Shown here piece by piece: positions 21,962-30,627 of a DNA stretch of 45,656 bases. The notes under the pieces were generated by a model that was not told the origin of the DNA, searched no databases, and worked only from the letters and a program-made list of their open reading frames with translations. The position numbers and the translations under genes were made by a program. The stretch's first letter is position 1; every line of letters starts with the position of its first letter. This stretch comes from Pokkaliibacter plantistimulans (GTDB taxonomy: Bacteria; Pseudomonadota; Gammaproteobacteria; Pseudomonadales; Balneatricaceae): NCBI RefSeq assembly GCF_003194385.1, contig NZ_LAPT01000122.1, positions 1 through 45,656 of the forward strand, written 5' to 3'.

Positions 21962-24166
21962 ATGACGATGGACTTTACCGAGTTTCAACGCCTGCAGGGT
22001 CTGACCCTGAGCCGACAGGACCACCAGCAGGTGTACTTCAGCTGCGGTGAACATGTGCTGGAAGTGACGGCCTGGACGCCGACTACCCTGCGTCTTCGTT
22101 GCCTGAGCGGTGGTGATGTGGCCGGGCGTGATCAGCGGCTGGCAGGCTATGGCCTGCTCAGCAGTCAGGCCAGCGGCAGCTTCCAGTCAGTGCGGGAAGT
22201 GGCGGGTGGCTATGAGCTGGACACCGGTGCCTGCATGCTCAGACTGGATGCCGAAACGTTCCGGCTGGAGCTGCATCGTCACGGTCAGTTGCGTCTGCAG
22301 TCGGTCACTGATGAACACTTCCGTGGCTGGGCGCGGATTCCCAATCTGGCCTGCCATGAGAGCAGCGGCCACTGGATGCTGAGTCTGGCGCTGCAGTCGG
22401 ATACCGCCGTCTACGGTCTCGGTGAGAAGTTCACCGCGCTCAACAAGCGTGGCCAGCTGGTGACCAGCTATGTAGAGGACGCGCTGGGGGTCAACACCGA
22501 GCTGGCCTACAAGAACACACCTTTTGCCTGGAGCCCTGAGGGCTGGGGCCTGTATGTGCATACCACGGCCAACGTGCAGCACGGCGTCGGCTATGGCCAG
22601 TGGAGCCATCGCAGCTACGGGCTGGTGGTGGAAGAGCAGGTGCTGGACGTATTCCTGTTCGCCGAAGACAGCCCGGCAGAACTGCTGCGGGCCTACACCG
22701 ATCTGACCGGTAAGGCTCCGGCGGTGCCACTGTGGTCGCTGGGCGTCTGGGTCAGCCGTGCCTATTACCGCACCGAAGAGGAAATCATGGCCGCCGCCAA
22801 CGAGCTGCGCGACAAGGATTTCCCGGCTGACGTCATCACCTTCGACGGTCGTGCCTGGCAGGACACACCGACCCGTTACAACTTCGAGTGGGACCCCAGC
22901 CGCTATCCTGACCCCGCACGCGTGGTCAGCCAGCTGAAAGCGCTGGACTTCAAGGTCTGCTGCTGGGAATACCCGCTGGTTTCGGTCAACAACAAGGACT
23001 TCGAGGCGATGTCTGCCAAAGGCTGGTTCCTTAAGGATCAGCACGGCGACACCCTGCGTTATGCCTGGGATACCTCGGCCAAGACCAGCCCCTTTGGCAA
23101 TGTACTGACGCCGCTGCCGGTGTCGGGCATTCTCGACTTCACCCATCCGGATGCTTACGCCTACTGGCGTGACAAGCACAACGAGCTGTTTGCCGTGGGC
23201 GTCGATGTGATGAAAGTGGACTTTGGCGAGCAGGTACCTGCTGAGGCTGTGGCCTATAACGGCGAGTCAGGCCGGCTGCTGCATAACGTCTATCCGATGC
23301 TGTACAACCAGTGCGTCTATGAAGCCAGTGCCGGCTTCCATGGTGATCAGGCCTGTGTCTGGGGCCGTGCGGGCTGGACCGGCAGTCATCGCTATCCACT
23401 GCAGTGGGGCGGTGATCCGCAGAGCGACTGGGAAGGTCTGGCGGGCAGCATCCGTGGCGGACTGTCGTGGGGTATGAGCGGTGCGCCTTATCATTCCACC
23501 GATGTGGGTGGTTTCTACGGCAAGGAGCAGCCCAGCGGTGAGCTGTATCTGCGCTGGGTGCAGGCCAGCATCTTCTCTTCCCACTTCCGTATTCACGGCA
23601 TCGGCATGCGTGAGCCCTGGTGCTTCGGGCCAGAGATCGAGCAACTGGCGCGTGCCCAGTTCAAGTTCCGCTACCGCCTGATTCCCTATCTGATGGGGGC
23701 GGTGGAAGAGGCAGTGCGTACGTCGCAGCCGGTGATGCGCGCCATGGCCATGGCTTTCCCCGCCGATGTGATCGCCCGTCAGTTCGAGACGCAGTTCATG
23801 TGCGGCCCGTCACTGCTGGTAGCACCGGTGCTGCAGGCCGGAGGCAAGGTAAAGGTCTGGCTGCCGGAAGGCGACTGGTATCACCTGTGGAGTGGTCAGC
23901 ACTATCAGGGCAATCAGCTGCTGGAGCTGAGCGCTGATCTGCAGCAGATTCCGGTGTTCGGTCGTGGCGGCCATGCCCTGCCACTGGGGCCAGAAGTGTC
24001 TCATACCGGGCAGATCTCAGCTGATGCGCTGATCAATGAGCTGGTGTGCTTTGGTGAGGTGACTGCGCCGATCTGTATCTGGCAGCAGGCGCTGCGTCTG
24101 CAGGATGGCCAGCTGCACAGTCAGCAGCAGGCCGACATTGTTCTGCGCCAGCTGGCAGAGGGCTGA
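21962..24166 (+). CDS. Family GH31 alpha-glycosidase (YicI-like)
   Basis: A 734-aa glycoside hydrolase without a signal peptide, so cytoplasmic. The family nucleophile is Asp in MKVDFGEQVP (about residue 420), and the acid/base is Asp in QWGGDPQSDW (about 485), as in E. coli alpha-xylosidase YicI. The substrate loop FDGRAWQDTPTRYNFEWD (about 294-311) differs from YicI, with Arg near the position of its pocket Phe. Residues expected for sulfoquinovosidases (the QQRWY or KERWY sets) are not at matching positions: Trp, Phe and Phe occupy three of them. It would release the sugar that the SDR enzyme oxidises, but the glycoside is unknown. The next gene starts 2 bases after its stop. Confidence 0.88.
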   Translation: MTMDFTEFQRLQGLTLSRQDHQQVYFSCGEHVLEVTAWTPTTLRLRCLSGGDVAGRDQRLAGYGLLSSQASGSFQSVREVAGGYELDTGACMLRLDAETFRLELHRHGQLRLQSVTDEHFRGWARIPNLACHESSGHWMLSLALQSDTAVYGLGEKFTALNKRGQLVTSYVEDALGVNTELAYKNTPFAWSPEGWGLYVHTTANVQHGVGYGQWSHRSYGLVVEEQVLDVFLFAEDSPAELLRAYTDLTGKAPAVPLWSLGVWVSRAYYRTEEEIMAAANELRDKDFPADVITFDGRAWQDTPTRYNFEWDPSRYPDPARVVSQLKALDFKVCCWEYPLVSVNNKDFEAMSAKGWFLKDQHGDTLRYAWDTSAKTSPFGNVLTPLPVSGILDFTHPDAYAYWRDKHNELFAVGVDVMKVDFGEQVPAEAVAYNGESGRLLHNVYPMLYNQCVYEASAGFHGDQACVWGRAGWTGSHRYPLQWGGDPQSDWEGLAGSIRGGLSWGMSGAPYHSTDVGGFYGKEQPSGELYLRWVQASIFSSHFRIHGIGMREPWCFGPEIEQLARAQFKFRYRLIPYLMGAVEEAVRTSQPVMRAMAMAFPADVIARQFETQFMCGPSLLVAPVLQAGGKVKVWLPEGDWYHLWSGQHYQGNQLLELSADLQQIPVFGRGGHALPLGPEVSHTGQISADALINELVCFGEVTAPICIWQQALRLQDGQLHSQQQADIVLRQLAEG

Positions 24167-24168
24167 GC

Positions 24169-24918
24169 ATGGGCCTGACCGACAGTCTTCTGACCCTGCT
24201 GATCATTGCCCTGGGCAGCTATATGCAAACCCTGACCGGGTTTGCCTTCGGCCTCATCGTGATCGGCGGGATGACGCTGTTGGGTCTGGCACCTATTGCC
24301 ATGGCGGCCTTTGTCGTCAGCTTTCTCAGTCTGTTCAACAGTGTCATAGCGCTGTGGGGGCACGGGGCGAAGATCCAGCGCGGCTGGCTGGCCCGTATGT
24401 TCCTCGCGGCGGTGCCGACCATGGCGCTGGGCATCTGGGGTCTGTCCCATCTGGGGCAGGCTCAGGCACGGCTGCTGGAGGGGCTGCTGGGGCTGATCAT
24501 CATTCTGTGCAGCGCACTGATGATGCTGAAACCGGAGCCCCGGCAGACGCCGTCGGAAGGCTGGGCGTTTTCCCTGTCCGGGATGCTGGCCGGGGTGATG
24601 GGGGGTCTGTTTGCCACCTTCGGCCCGCCGGTGGCCTATATCATGTACCGCCAGCCGCAACCGCTGGAGGCCATCCGTGCCACGTTGCAGGCGCTGTTTA
24701 TCAGCACGGCCATTGCCCGTATTGCCATGGCCTCTGGGGTGCAGCAGCTGGACAGCCAGACCCTGATCCTGAGTCTGGTGGGGATGCCGGTGGTGTTTGT
24801 CGCGACCGTACTGGGGCGGCGCTACCGTTTGCCGGTGCCGGAGCTGATGCTGCGACGCATGGCGTTTATTCTGCTGATGCTGACGGGCTTCAGCCTGATG
24901 ATCAGCGCCCTGCGCTGA
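24169..24918 (+). CDS. TauE/SafE-family anion exporter
   Basis: A 249-aa polytopic membrane protein with about eight hydrophobic segments in two similar halves. Family blocks are LGSYMQTLTGFAFGLIVIG near the start and SGMLAGVMGGLFATFGPPVAYIMY near residue 145. TauE/SafE proteins are proposed exporters of sulfite, sulfoacetate, sulfolactate and related organosulfonates or other small anions. It lies 2 bases after the glycosidase stop, hence in the same operon. In the sulfo-ED model it would export 3-sulfolactate. This adjacency is one of the main hints that the locus handles a sulfonated sugar. Confidence 0.88.
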   Translation: MGLTDSLLTLLIIALGSYMQTLTGFAFGLIVIGGMTLLGLAPIAMAAFVVSFLSLFNSVIALWGHGAKIQRGWLARMFLAAVPTMALGIWGLSHLGQAQARLLEGLLGLIIILCSALMMLKPEPRQTPSEGWAFSLSGMLAGVMGGLFATFGPPVAYIMYRQPQPLEAIRATLQALFISTAIARIAMASGVQQLDSQTLILSLVGMPVVFVATVLGRRYRLPVPELMLRRMAFILLMLTGFSLMISALR

Positions 24919-24927
24919 CGGGGCTGT

Positions 24928-25182
24928 TCAGCGTCCACCACTGGTGGGCTTTTCTAGCTCATAGAGGGCATCGGTAATGCTGTCCATACGCTCGGCAATC
25001 AGCACCTGCGCATCATACAAGCCGCGGTTATAAAAGAACGGGCCGATCTCTTCGGCAAAGAACGTCAGTAAAAACTGGGCATCGAACTGTCCGATGTCCT
25101 GGTTCAGCTCCTCACGAAAGTACAGTTTGATTTTCTGTACCAGCACATCCTGTTCTTCTCTGGAAAAACTGATCTTGCTCAC
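24928..25182 (-). CDS. DUF2164-family protein, 84 aa
   Basis: A small soluble protein matching the DUF2164 pattern: an N-terminal helix (FSREEQDVLVQKIKLYF), then REELNQDIGQFDAQFLLTFFAEEIGPFFYNRGLYDA, the conserved core with acidic residues and the FYNRGLYDA block. The function of the family is not known to me. It converges with the TauE-type gene, with only 9 bases between their ends, and is not part of the sugar operon. Confidence 0.82.
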   Translation of the reverse strand: MSKISFSREEQDVLVQKIKLYFREELNQDIGQFDAQFLLTFFAEEIGPFFYNRGLYDAQVLIAERMDSITDALYELEKPTSGGR

Positions 25183-25291
25183 TGTGCGCTCCTGCCAATA
25201 GAGGGGAGGCTTCAGTGTGGTGGTGCAGGCGTAAATGTCCAGCGGGCTGAGTGCTGTTGTCTTGTCGCCTTGATGTCAGAAGAGGGCAAAA

Positions 25292-25315
25292 CGGAGAACA
25301 GGGTGGTGTTCTCCG
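25292..25315 (-). terminator. Rho-independent terminator of the binding-protein gene
   Basis: The stem cggagaaca / tgttctccg (9 bp, 6-base loop) is followed on the minus strand by TTTTGCCCTCTT. It lies 20 bases after the stop of the binding protein encoded on that strand. Confidence 0.8.
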
Positions 25316-25335
25316 CCTGAATGGGGAACGGGGGA

Positions 25336-26127
25336 TTATTGCACCTGTTTCAGCCAGGAATCGCTTTCAAACCATTTCTGGTACAGACGGTCAAAGCTGC
25401 CGTCACCCTTGATCTGCGACAGGAAGTTGTCGAGGAAGTTAAGGGTATCCACATCACCACGACGCAGGGCAATACCCAGTGGCTCGTAGGTGAAGGGCTG
25501 ATCCAGATGCACGAGCTTGCCCTTGTTCTGCTGAACATAGATGGCGTTGTAAGGCAGATCGTAGACAAAGGCATCGGCGTTGCCATTGATCACTTCCAGC
25601 ACTGCTTCGGCTTCGGTATCGAACAGGCGCAGCTCGGCGTTGGGCAGGTAACGCTTGGCAGCATATTCCGAGGTGGCACCCAGCTTGGTCGCAATCTTGT
25701 ATTTGCCGTCATTGAGATCCTTGTAGGAGTGGATCTTGTCCGCCAGATCAGGACGTAGCAGCAGGCTCTGGCCAATCACCATATAGGGTTGGGTGAAGTT
25801 GACCTGCAGGTTGCGCTCGCTGGTGATGGTCATGCCATCCATGATCAGGTCGATTTTGTTGGTCAGCAGGGCAGGGATGATGCCATCCCAGGCGGTGTTG
25901 ACGACGGTCAGCCTGACGCCCATGGCTTTGGCCATGGTGCGGGCCAGATCAATGTCAAAACCAACGATGTCGCCATTTTTGTTCTGCATGGCGAAGGGCA
26001 CATAGCCCGCATCGACACCGATACGCAGCTCGCCGCGCTGAACGATGTCATCAAGGGTGGAGGCCGCATAAGCCTGGGACAGCAGCGTGCTGAACAGCAG
26101 GCAGGCAAGCAAAAATAACTTCTTCAT
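25336..26127 (-). CDS. Amino-acid-type ABC transporter binding protein (family 3), orphan
   Basis: A 263-aa periplasmic binding protein with a signal peptide (LFLLACLLFSTLLSQAYAA). It shows the family-3 pattern: ELRIGVDAGYVPFAMQNKNGDIVGFDIDLARTMAKAMG, then DGMTITSERNLQVNFTQPYMV, where the Arg and Asp-type residues bind the amino-acid ammonium and carboxylate groups. A later LGATSEYAAKRYLP block and a DAFVYDLPYN hinge follow. No permease or ATPase gene is adjacent, and its own terminator follows, so it must serve a transporter encoded elsewhere or act as a sensor. Confidence 0.88.
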   Translation of the reverse strand: MKKLFLLACLLFSTLLSQAYAASTLDDIVQRGELRIGVDAGYVPFAMQNKNGDIVGFDIDLARTMAKAMGVRLTVVNTAWDGIIPALLTNKIDLIMDGMTITSERNLQVNFTQPYMVIGQSLLLRPDLADKIHSYKDLNDGKYKIATKLGATSEYAAKRYLPNAELRLFDTEAEAVLEVINGNADAFVYDLPYNAIYVQQNKGKLVHLDQPFTYEPLGIALRRGDVDTLNFLDNFLSQIKGDGSFDRLYQKWFESDSWLKQVQ

Positions 26128-26326
26128 GCAGGTATTCCAGAATTCAGAGCAGGTTGACGATATGGGGGGCCGCCTCTGTCGGACGGCTTGCTAGCAGGTT
26201 GTTGACGCGCCGGGCAAAGCCTATCTATATCAAGGGATTGCGGCTGGCGCGGCGGGGCGGATTTTAGCCGGTTAGCGGCCCGGCTGGGAAACAATCCTGC
26301 TGAATATGGTTATAGCCAAAGCTGCA

Positions 26327-26355
26327 CTGGCACAGTACCGCGGGTACTGTGCCAG
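26327..26355 (-). terminator. Strong hairpin ending the peptide transporter operon
   Basis: The perfect 13-bp stem ctggcacagtacc / ggtactgtgccag with a 3-base loop lies 12 bases past the stop of the last operon gene on the minus strand. No T run is seen, but the stem is very stable. The rest of 26128-26366 holds no feature I can name. Confidence 0.65.
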
Positions 26356-26366
26356 CCGTGGAGGGG

Positions 26367-27542
26367 TCAGTGTTTGTAGGGGTCAGCAGCGTCGCGCAGA
26401 CCATCACCGAGGAAGTTGAAGGCAAGGATCACCAGAATCACCGGCAGTACCGGCAGCATCAGCCAGGGATAGATGGCCACCACGTTGATGTTCTGGGCCT
26501 CATTCAGTAGCACTCCCCAGCTGGTGATGGGAGGACGCAGGCCAAGGCCAAGGAAGCTGAGAGCGGTTTCCCCCAGAATCATTGACGGAATCGACAGACT
26601 TGCAGAGGCAATCAGGTGGCTGGCGAAACCGGGCAGCAGGTGGCGACGCACAATGCGCGCGGGTTTGGCTCCCATCAGGATGGCCGCACTGCAATAGTCC
26701 TCCTCGCGCAGCGCCATGATCTTCGAGCGCACCGCCCGGGCCAGGCCTGTCCAGTCCAGCAGCGCCAGGATCAGGGTGATGCCGAAGAACACCCACAGCG
26801 GGCTCCAGGTCACTGGCAGTATTGCCGACAGGGCCATCCACAGCGGCAGCTCCGGGAAGGAGCGGATGACTTCGATCAGGCGCTGTACCGTGGCATCGAT
26901 CCAGCCGCCGTAATATCCCGCCAGACCGCCCAGCAGCAGGCCGAGAGTGAAGCTCAGGGCGATACCGATCAGGCCGATAGTGAGGGAGATGCGCGCGCCG
27001 TAGATGATGCGTGACAGCATGTCGCGGCCAAGGCGGTCGGTACCCAGCAGATACAGCGGCTTGTTGTCAGCGGCACAGAACAGGTGGGTGCGGCTGTAGA
27101 CCATACCCAGCAAATAATAGGGGTCGCCATCACAGAAAAATTCAATGGGATAACGCTGACTGCGGTCTTCTTTATATTCGCGCAGCAGCTTGTCCATATT
27201 CAGGGTGTAGCCCCAGCCATAGACGAACGGCCCCTGCCACTGGCCTTCATGGAAGAAGTGCACACTCTGTGGCGGTGAATAGATATGGTCTGAATCACGA
27301 CTGTCGAGACCGTAAGGCGCGAGGAACTCGGCAATCAGCGTGGAGGCGTACAGCAGCACCAGAAACAGCCCGGAGATAACGGCCAGACGATGGCGCCGGA
27401 ATTTCCAGTACATCAGCTGCCACTGGGAGGCGAGGAAGTAGCGTTCCTGATCCTCGCTCAGCTGCTCGATGCTGTGCGGGTTGAACGCTGCCGGGTTGAC
27501 GTAATGGGGGGCTGCCGCACTGTTGGGCTGACCGTTACTCAT
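26367..27542 (-). CDS. ABC peptide importer permease (YejE/OppC type)
   Basis: A 391-aa permease with one N-terminal helix and about five more in the C-terminal half. The conserved cytoplasmic EAA loop is REEDYCSAAILMGAKPARIVRRHLLPG, and GTDRLGRDMLSRIIYGARISLTIGL is typical of DppC/OppC/YejE. A soluble insert of about 100 residues between helices 1 and 2 (containing HFFHEGQWQGPFVYGWGYTL and two Cys) is periplasmic and longer than in DppC, as in YejE-like permeases. It overlaps the upstream permease gene by 4 bases and is last in the operon. Confidence 0.9.
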   Translation of the reverse strand: MSNGQPNSAAAPHYVNPAAFNPHSIEQLSEDQERYFLASQWQLMYWKFRRHRLAVISGLFLVLLYASTLIAEFLAPYGLDSRDSDHIYSPPQSVHFFHEGQWQGPFVYGWGYTLNMDKLLREYKEDRSQRYPIEFFCDGDPYYLLGMVYSRTHLFCAADNKPLYLLGTDRLGRDMLSRIIYGARISLTIGLIGIALSFTLGLLLGGLAGYYGGWIDATVQRLIEVIRSFPELPLWMALSAILPVTWSPLWVFFGITLILALLDWTGLARAVRSKIMALREEDYCSAAILMGAKPARIVRRHLLPGFASHLIASASLSIPSMILGETALSFLGLGLRPPITSWGVLLNEAQNINVVAIYPWLMLPVLPVILVILAFNFLGDGLRDAADPYKH

Positions 27543-28540
27543 TTCTGTGCGCCTCCGGTCAGACGGATTCGGGGATCAAGCCAGGCCAGCAGCAGATCGC
27601 TGATCAGTACGCCAACGATGGTCAGCATGGCCAGAAACATCAGGAAGGAACCGGCCAGATACATGTCCTGGCTTTGCAAGGCGCTGATCAGAATCGGGCC
27701 GGTGGTCGGTAGCGATAACACGACCGCAACGATTTCCGCACCGGAGATCAGGCTGGGCAGCAGGCTGCCGATGTCCGCAATAAAGAAGTTCAGGGCCACC
27801 CGCAGCGGATACTTGAGCAGCCGCTTCAGCGGTGGCACGCCCTTGGCCTGAGCGGTCACCACGTAGGGTTTGTGCAGCTCATCCAGCAGGTTGGCGCGCA
27901 GACGGCGGATCATCCCGGCGGTGCCGGAGGTGCCGATCACCACCACCGGTATCCACAGGTGCTCCAGCACCGAGACGAACTTGTCCCAGTTCCACGGCTG
28001 ATCCAGATAGCGGGGGTCCATCAGGCCACCAATGCTGGTGCCAAAGTGGACATTGGCCATATACAGCATGACCAGCGCCAGCAGGAAGTTGGGCGTGGCC
28101 AGGCCGATAAAGCCGACAAAGGTCAGGCCGTAATCCCCCCATGAATACTGATGGGTGGCCGAATAGAGGGCGATGGGGAAGGCCAGTAGCCAGGTAAAGA
28201 TGACAGTGAACAGCGACACCATGATGGTCAGGGTGACGCGATCGCCCATGACTTCGGTGACTGGCAGGTCGTACTCGAACGAATAGCCAAAGTCACCCTG
28301 CAGCATGCCGCTGGCCCAGGTGAAATACTGCTGCCAGGCCGGTTGATCCAAGCCGTACTGCTGGCGCATGAATTCAATCTTCTTCGGATCGACGGTTTCA
28401 CCCTGGCTCTGCAGCTCGGCGATATAGCTGTCCAGATAGTCGCCCGGCGGCAGTTTGATAATGGTGAATACCAGCATGCTGATCACCACCAGTGTGGGGA
28501 TCATGATCAGCAGGCGACGGAGAATGTACTGCAACATCAT
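27539..28540 (-). CDS. ABC peptide importer permease (YejB/OppB type)
   Basis: A 333-aa permease with about six membrane helices. The N-terminus, MLQYILRRLLIMIPTLVVISMLVF, is the standard DppB/OppB opening. The EAA loop is KPYVVTAQAKGVPPLKRLLKYPLRVALN. It pairs with the YejE-type subunit, whose start overlaps its stop. Its own start overlaps the stop of the binding-protein gene by 4 bases, so all four genes are coupled. Confidence 0.92.
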   Translation of the reverse strand: MMLQYILRRLLIMIPTLVVISMLVFTIIKLPPGDYLDSYIAELQSQGETVDPKKIEFMRQQYGLDQPAWQQYFTWASGMLQGDFGYSFEYDLPVTEVMGDRVTLTIMVSLFTVIFTWLLAFPIALYSATHQYSWGDYGLTFVGFIGLATPNFLLALVMLYMANVHFGTSIGGLMDPRYLDQPWNWDKFVSVLEHLWIPVVVIGTSGTAGMIRRLRANLLDELHKPYVVTAQAKGVPPLKRLLKYPLRVALNFFIADIGSLLPSLISGAEIVAVVLSLPTTGPILISALQSQDMYLAGSFLMFLAMLTIVGVLISDLLLAWLDPRIRLTGGAQK

Positions 28541-30627
28541 GGCTCTCCTTCGCTGCTGGCGGGTTTTCCAGCCTTACTGTCACTGTTGTCGGCGCTGCTG
28601 TTCTGATCGGTGCTGGCGGGGACGACGGCGGGAGTATCCGGGTCGAGCCAGAACTGATCCATGCGGTAGACGCCAAAGAAGGCTTGTGGGTCCCAGTTGA
28701 AGTAGCCGTGCTCAGGCACATTATGCAGGTGACGGTTGACCACCACGGGTTGCAGGATGCCTGCCACGGTACCGATGCTGAACACTTCGTTGGAATAGAT
28801 CTGCTGCATCTCCTGCCAGATCTGCATTTGTTCGCTGGCGTCGTCGGTGTGGCGCCACTGGCGGAACAGATCAAGCAGTTGCTGGGCACTGGCCAGACGG
28901 GGCGGCTCGCCGCCGCCACTGGTTTCGTAGTACTTGCCCCAGTTGGGCCACTGCAGCTGGTCCTGTGCTGTCGGCGCAAACTGCGCCGGGCTCATGTCAG
29001 CATGAGCGAGGGCGTTGGGCAGGCCGGTGAACACGGACATGCAGGCTTCGCCGGAAAACACCCGGTTACGGAACACTTCGCGCTCGGAAGGGCGGGCGTG
29101 GATCAGGATACCGAGCTGCTGCCAGGTGTCCTTGATCAGTGCCAGCACGTCCGTCTCTTCGGTGAATTCACCGGTGGTGTGGACGATCAGCTCCATCGGC
29201 CGGCCGTCAGGCAGTAAACGCAGATTACGGCTGTCACGGTGCGTCAGCCCAAGGCCATCGAGCAGACGATTGGCCTGTGCCGGGTCGTACTCTGCCCAGG
29301 CGTTGCGATAACGTGCCCGGTACAGCGGCGAGTCAGGCAGCAGGCTGTCGCCGCCCTCGATACCCAGGCCAAAGTAGATGGCCTGATTGATCTCATGGCG
29401 GTTGACACCCAGCGACAGGGCGCGGCGGAAGTCGCGGTTCTGCAGCAGCTTGCGCCATTCCTCATCCTGACAGTTCATGTTCGGATACAGCGTGACCTGC
29501 GAGCCGGTGCCGCTGTGCCACAGCAGCACGCGGTTGTTATTGCGGTGCTCGGCTTCCTTGAGGAAGGTGTAGTTGTCCATTTGCAGATAGCGGGCCTGCA
29601 GATCGCTTTCCCCCGCACCGGTCTTAGCGGGGATCAGGCTGCTGGAGGCAAGATCGAGCATCACTTCATCAATATAGGGCAGCTGATGACCCTGGCTGTC
29701 GACCCGGTGATAGTAGGGGTTGCGCACAAACAGGAAACGTTCGGCCGGTGCTTCGGTTCTCAGTACCCATGGCTGCAGGCTGGGCAGGTCGGGGTTGTCC
29801 TGCTTGTAGGGGTGGCCATATTTGAGGAAGACTCCCATCCAGTTGCGTTTCTTTTTCTTCTTGATCAGAGCTTCCATCTTTTCCGCCGACAGATAGCGCG
29901 GGTGGAATTTCTTCAGATAGTGAAACGGCAAATAGATGTAGGTGGGGCTGGGAGCGGCTAGTGCCGGCAGAAAGTCGGGATTGGGCTCATCCCAGCTGTA
30001 GCGCACGGTGTACTGATTCAGTACCTCGAACTGCGGGCCTTTACCCTTGACCAGCAGCACCGAAGGCAGGCCGAAGGGGCTGAGATCCTGATTGTTGGCC
30101 ACATCTTCCCACCAGAAGCGGAAATCCTCAGTGGTGAAGGGTTCACCATCTGACCAGCGCATGCCCGGGCGCATATGCAGGGTGAAAATCCGGCCTTCCT
30201 CTACATCTACCTTCTGCAGAATATCAGGCACCAGCTCCAGATCCTTGTTGTAGCCGACCAGACGGGCGTAGCCGAACACGGTCATGATGCGGGTATCTTT
30301 GGCCTTGGCCATCAGGGTCGTCAGGCGTCCACCGGGTGTCCCTTCCGTTGCCACGACCAGGGGCTGGTCTGGCAGGCGCTGGGCGACGGGTGGCAGCTCA
30401 CCTTTGCTGACCGCCTCCTGCAGCGAAGGTGTTTCCTGAAAGTCGCCGGTGGCGGCAAGGCTGGTCTGAGCACTGAGCATCAGCAGCGTGGTGACCAGCA
30501 CAGCAAACACTGCACTTAGCAACCGCCGCAGGCGCACAAGCCGGTCAGCGCAGAGGAGGCGATGACGGCCAGCAGAGGGCAACGCGCTCATGGTCAGGGA
30601 AATGCGTGTGAAGGGGGAGTGATTCAT
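28537..30627 (-). CDS. ABC peptide importer binding protein (family 5, YejA-like, large)
   Basis: A 696-aa periplasmic binding protein, larger than typical OppA/DppA and nearer YejA-like proteins. A hydrophobic signal segment occurs late (residues about 36-58, SAVFAVLVTTLLMLSAQTSLAA), after a long basic leader. GGAGGT just before the ATG supports the full-length start, although MSALPSAG is possible. Family-5 blocks are VPDILQKVDVEEGRIFTLHMRPGMRWSDGEPFTTEDFRFWWED and FRRALSLGVNRHEINQAIYFG. The C-terminus is low-complexity (SSADNSDSKAGKPASSEGEP), an odd hydrophilic tail. The ligand is likely a peptide or peptide-like compound; it cannot be named from sequence. Confidence 0.88.
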   Translation of the reverse strand: MNHSPFTRISLTMSALPSAGRHRLLCADRLVRLRRLLSAVFAVLVTTLLMLSAQTSLAATGDFQETPSLQEAVSKGELPPVAQRLPDQPLVVATEGTPGGRLTTLMAKAKDTRIMTVFGYARLVGYNKDLELVPDILQKVDVEEGRIFTLHMRPGMRWSDGEPFTTEDFRFWWEDVANNQDLSPFGLPSVLLVKGKGPQFEVLNQYTVRYSWDEPNPDFLPALAAPSPTYIYLPFHYLKKFHPRYLSAEKMEALIKKKKKRNWMGVFLKYGHPYKQDNPDLPSLQPWVLRTEAPAERFLFVRNPYYHRVDSQGHQLPYIDEVMLDLASSSLIPAKTGAGESDLQARYLQMDNYTFLKEAEHRNNNRVLLWHSGTGSQVTLYPNMNCQDEEWRKLLQNRDFRRALSLGVNRHEINQAIYFGLGIEGGDSLLPDSPLYRARYRNAWAEYDPAQANRLLDGLGLTHRDSRNLRLLPDGRPMELIVHTTGEFTEETDVLALIKDTWQQLGILIHARPSEREVFRNRVFSGEACMSVFTGLPNALAHADMSPAQFAPTAQDQLQWPNWGKYYETSGGGEPPRLASAQQLLDLFRQWRHTDDASEQMQIWQEMQQIYSNEVFSIGTVAGILQPVVVNRHLHNVPEHGYFNWDPQAFFGVYRMDQFWLDPDTPAVVPASTDQNSSADNSDSKAGKPASSEGEP

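Noticed and set aside
21962-24166. Direct naming of the GH31 enzyme as sulfoquinovosidase
   Set aside because: The residues diagnostic of known sulfoquinovosidases are not seen at matching positions by manual alignment from memory, so only the family is claimed.
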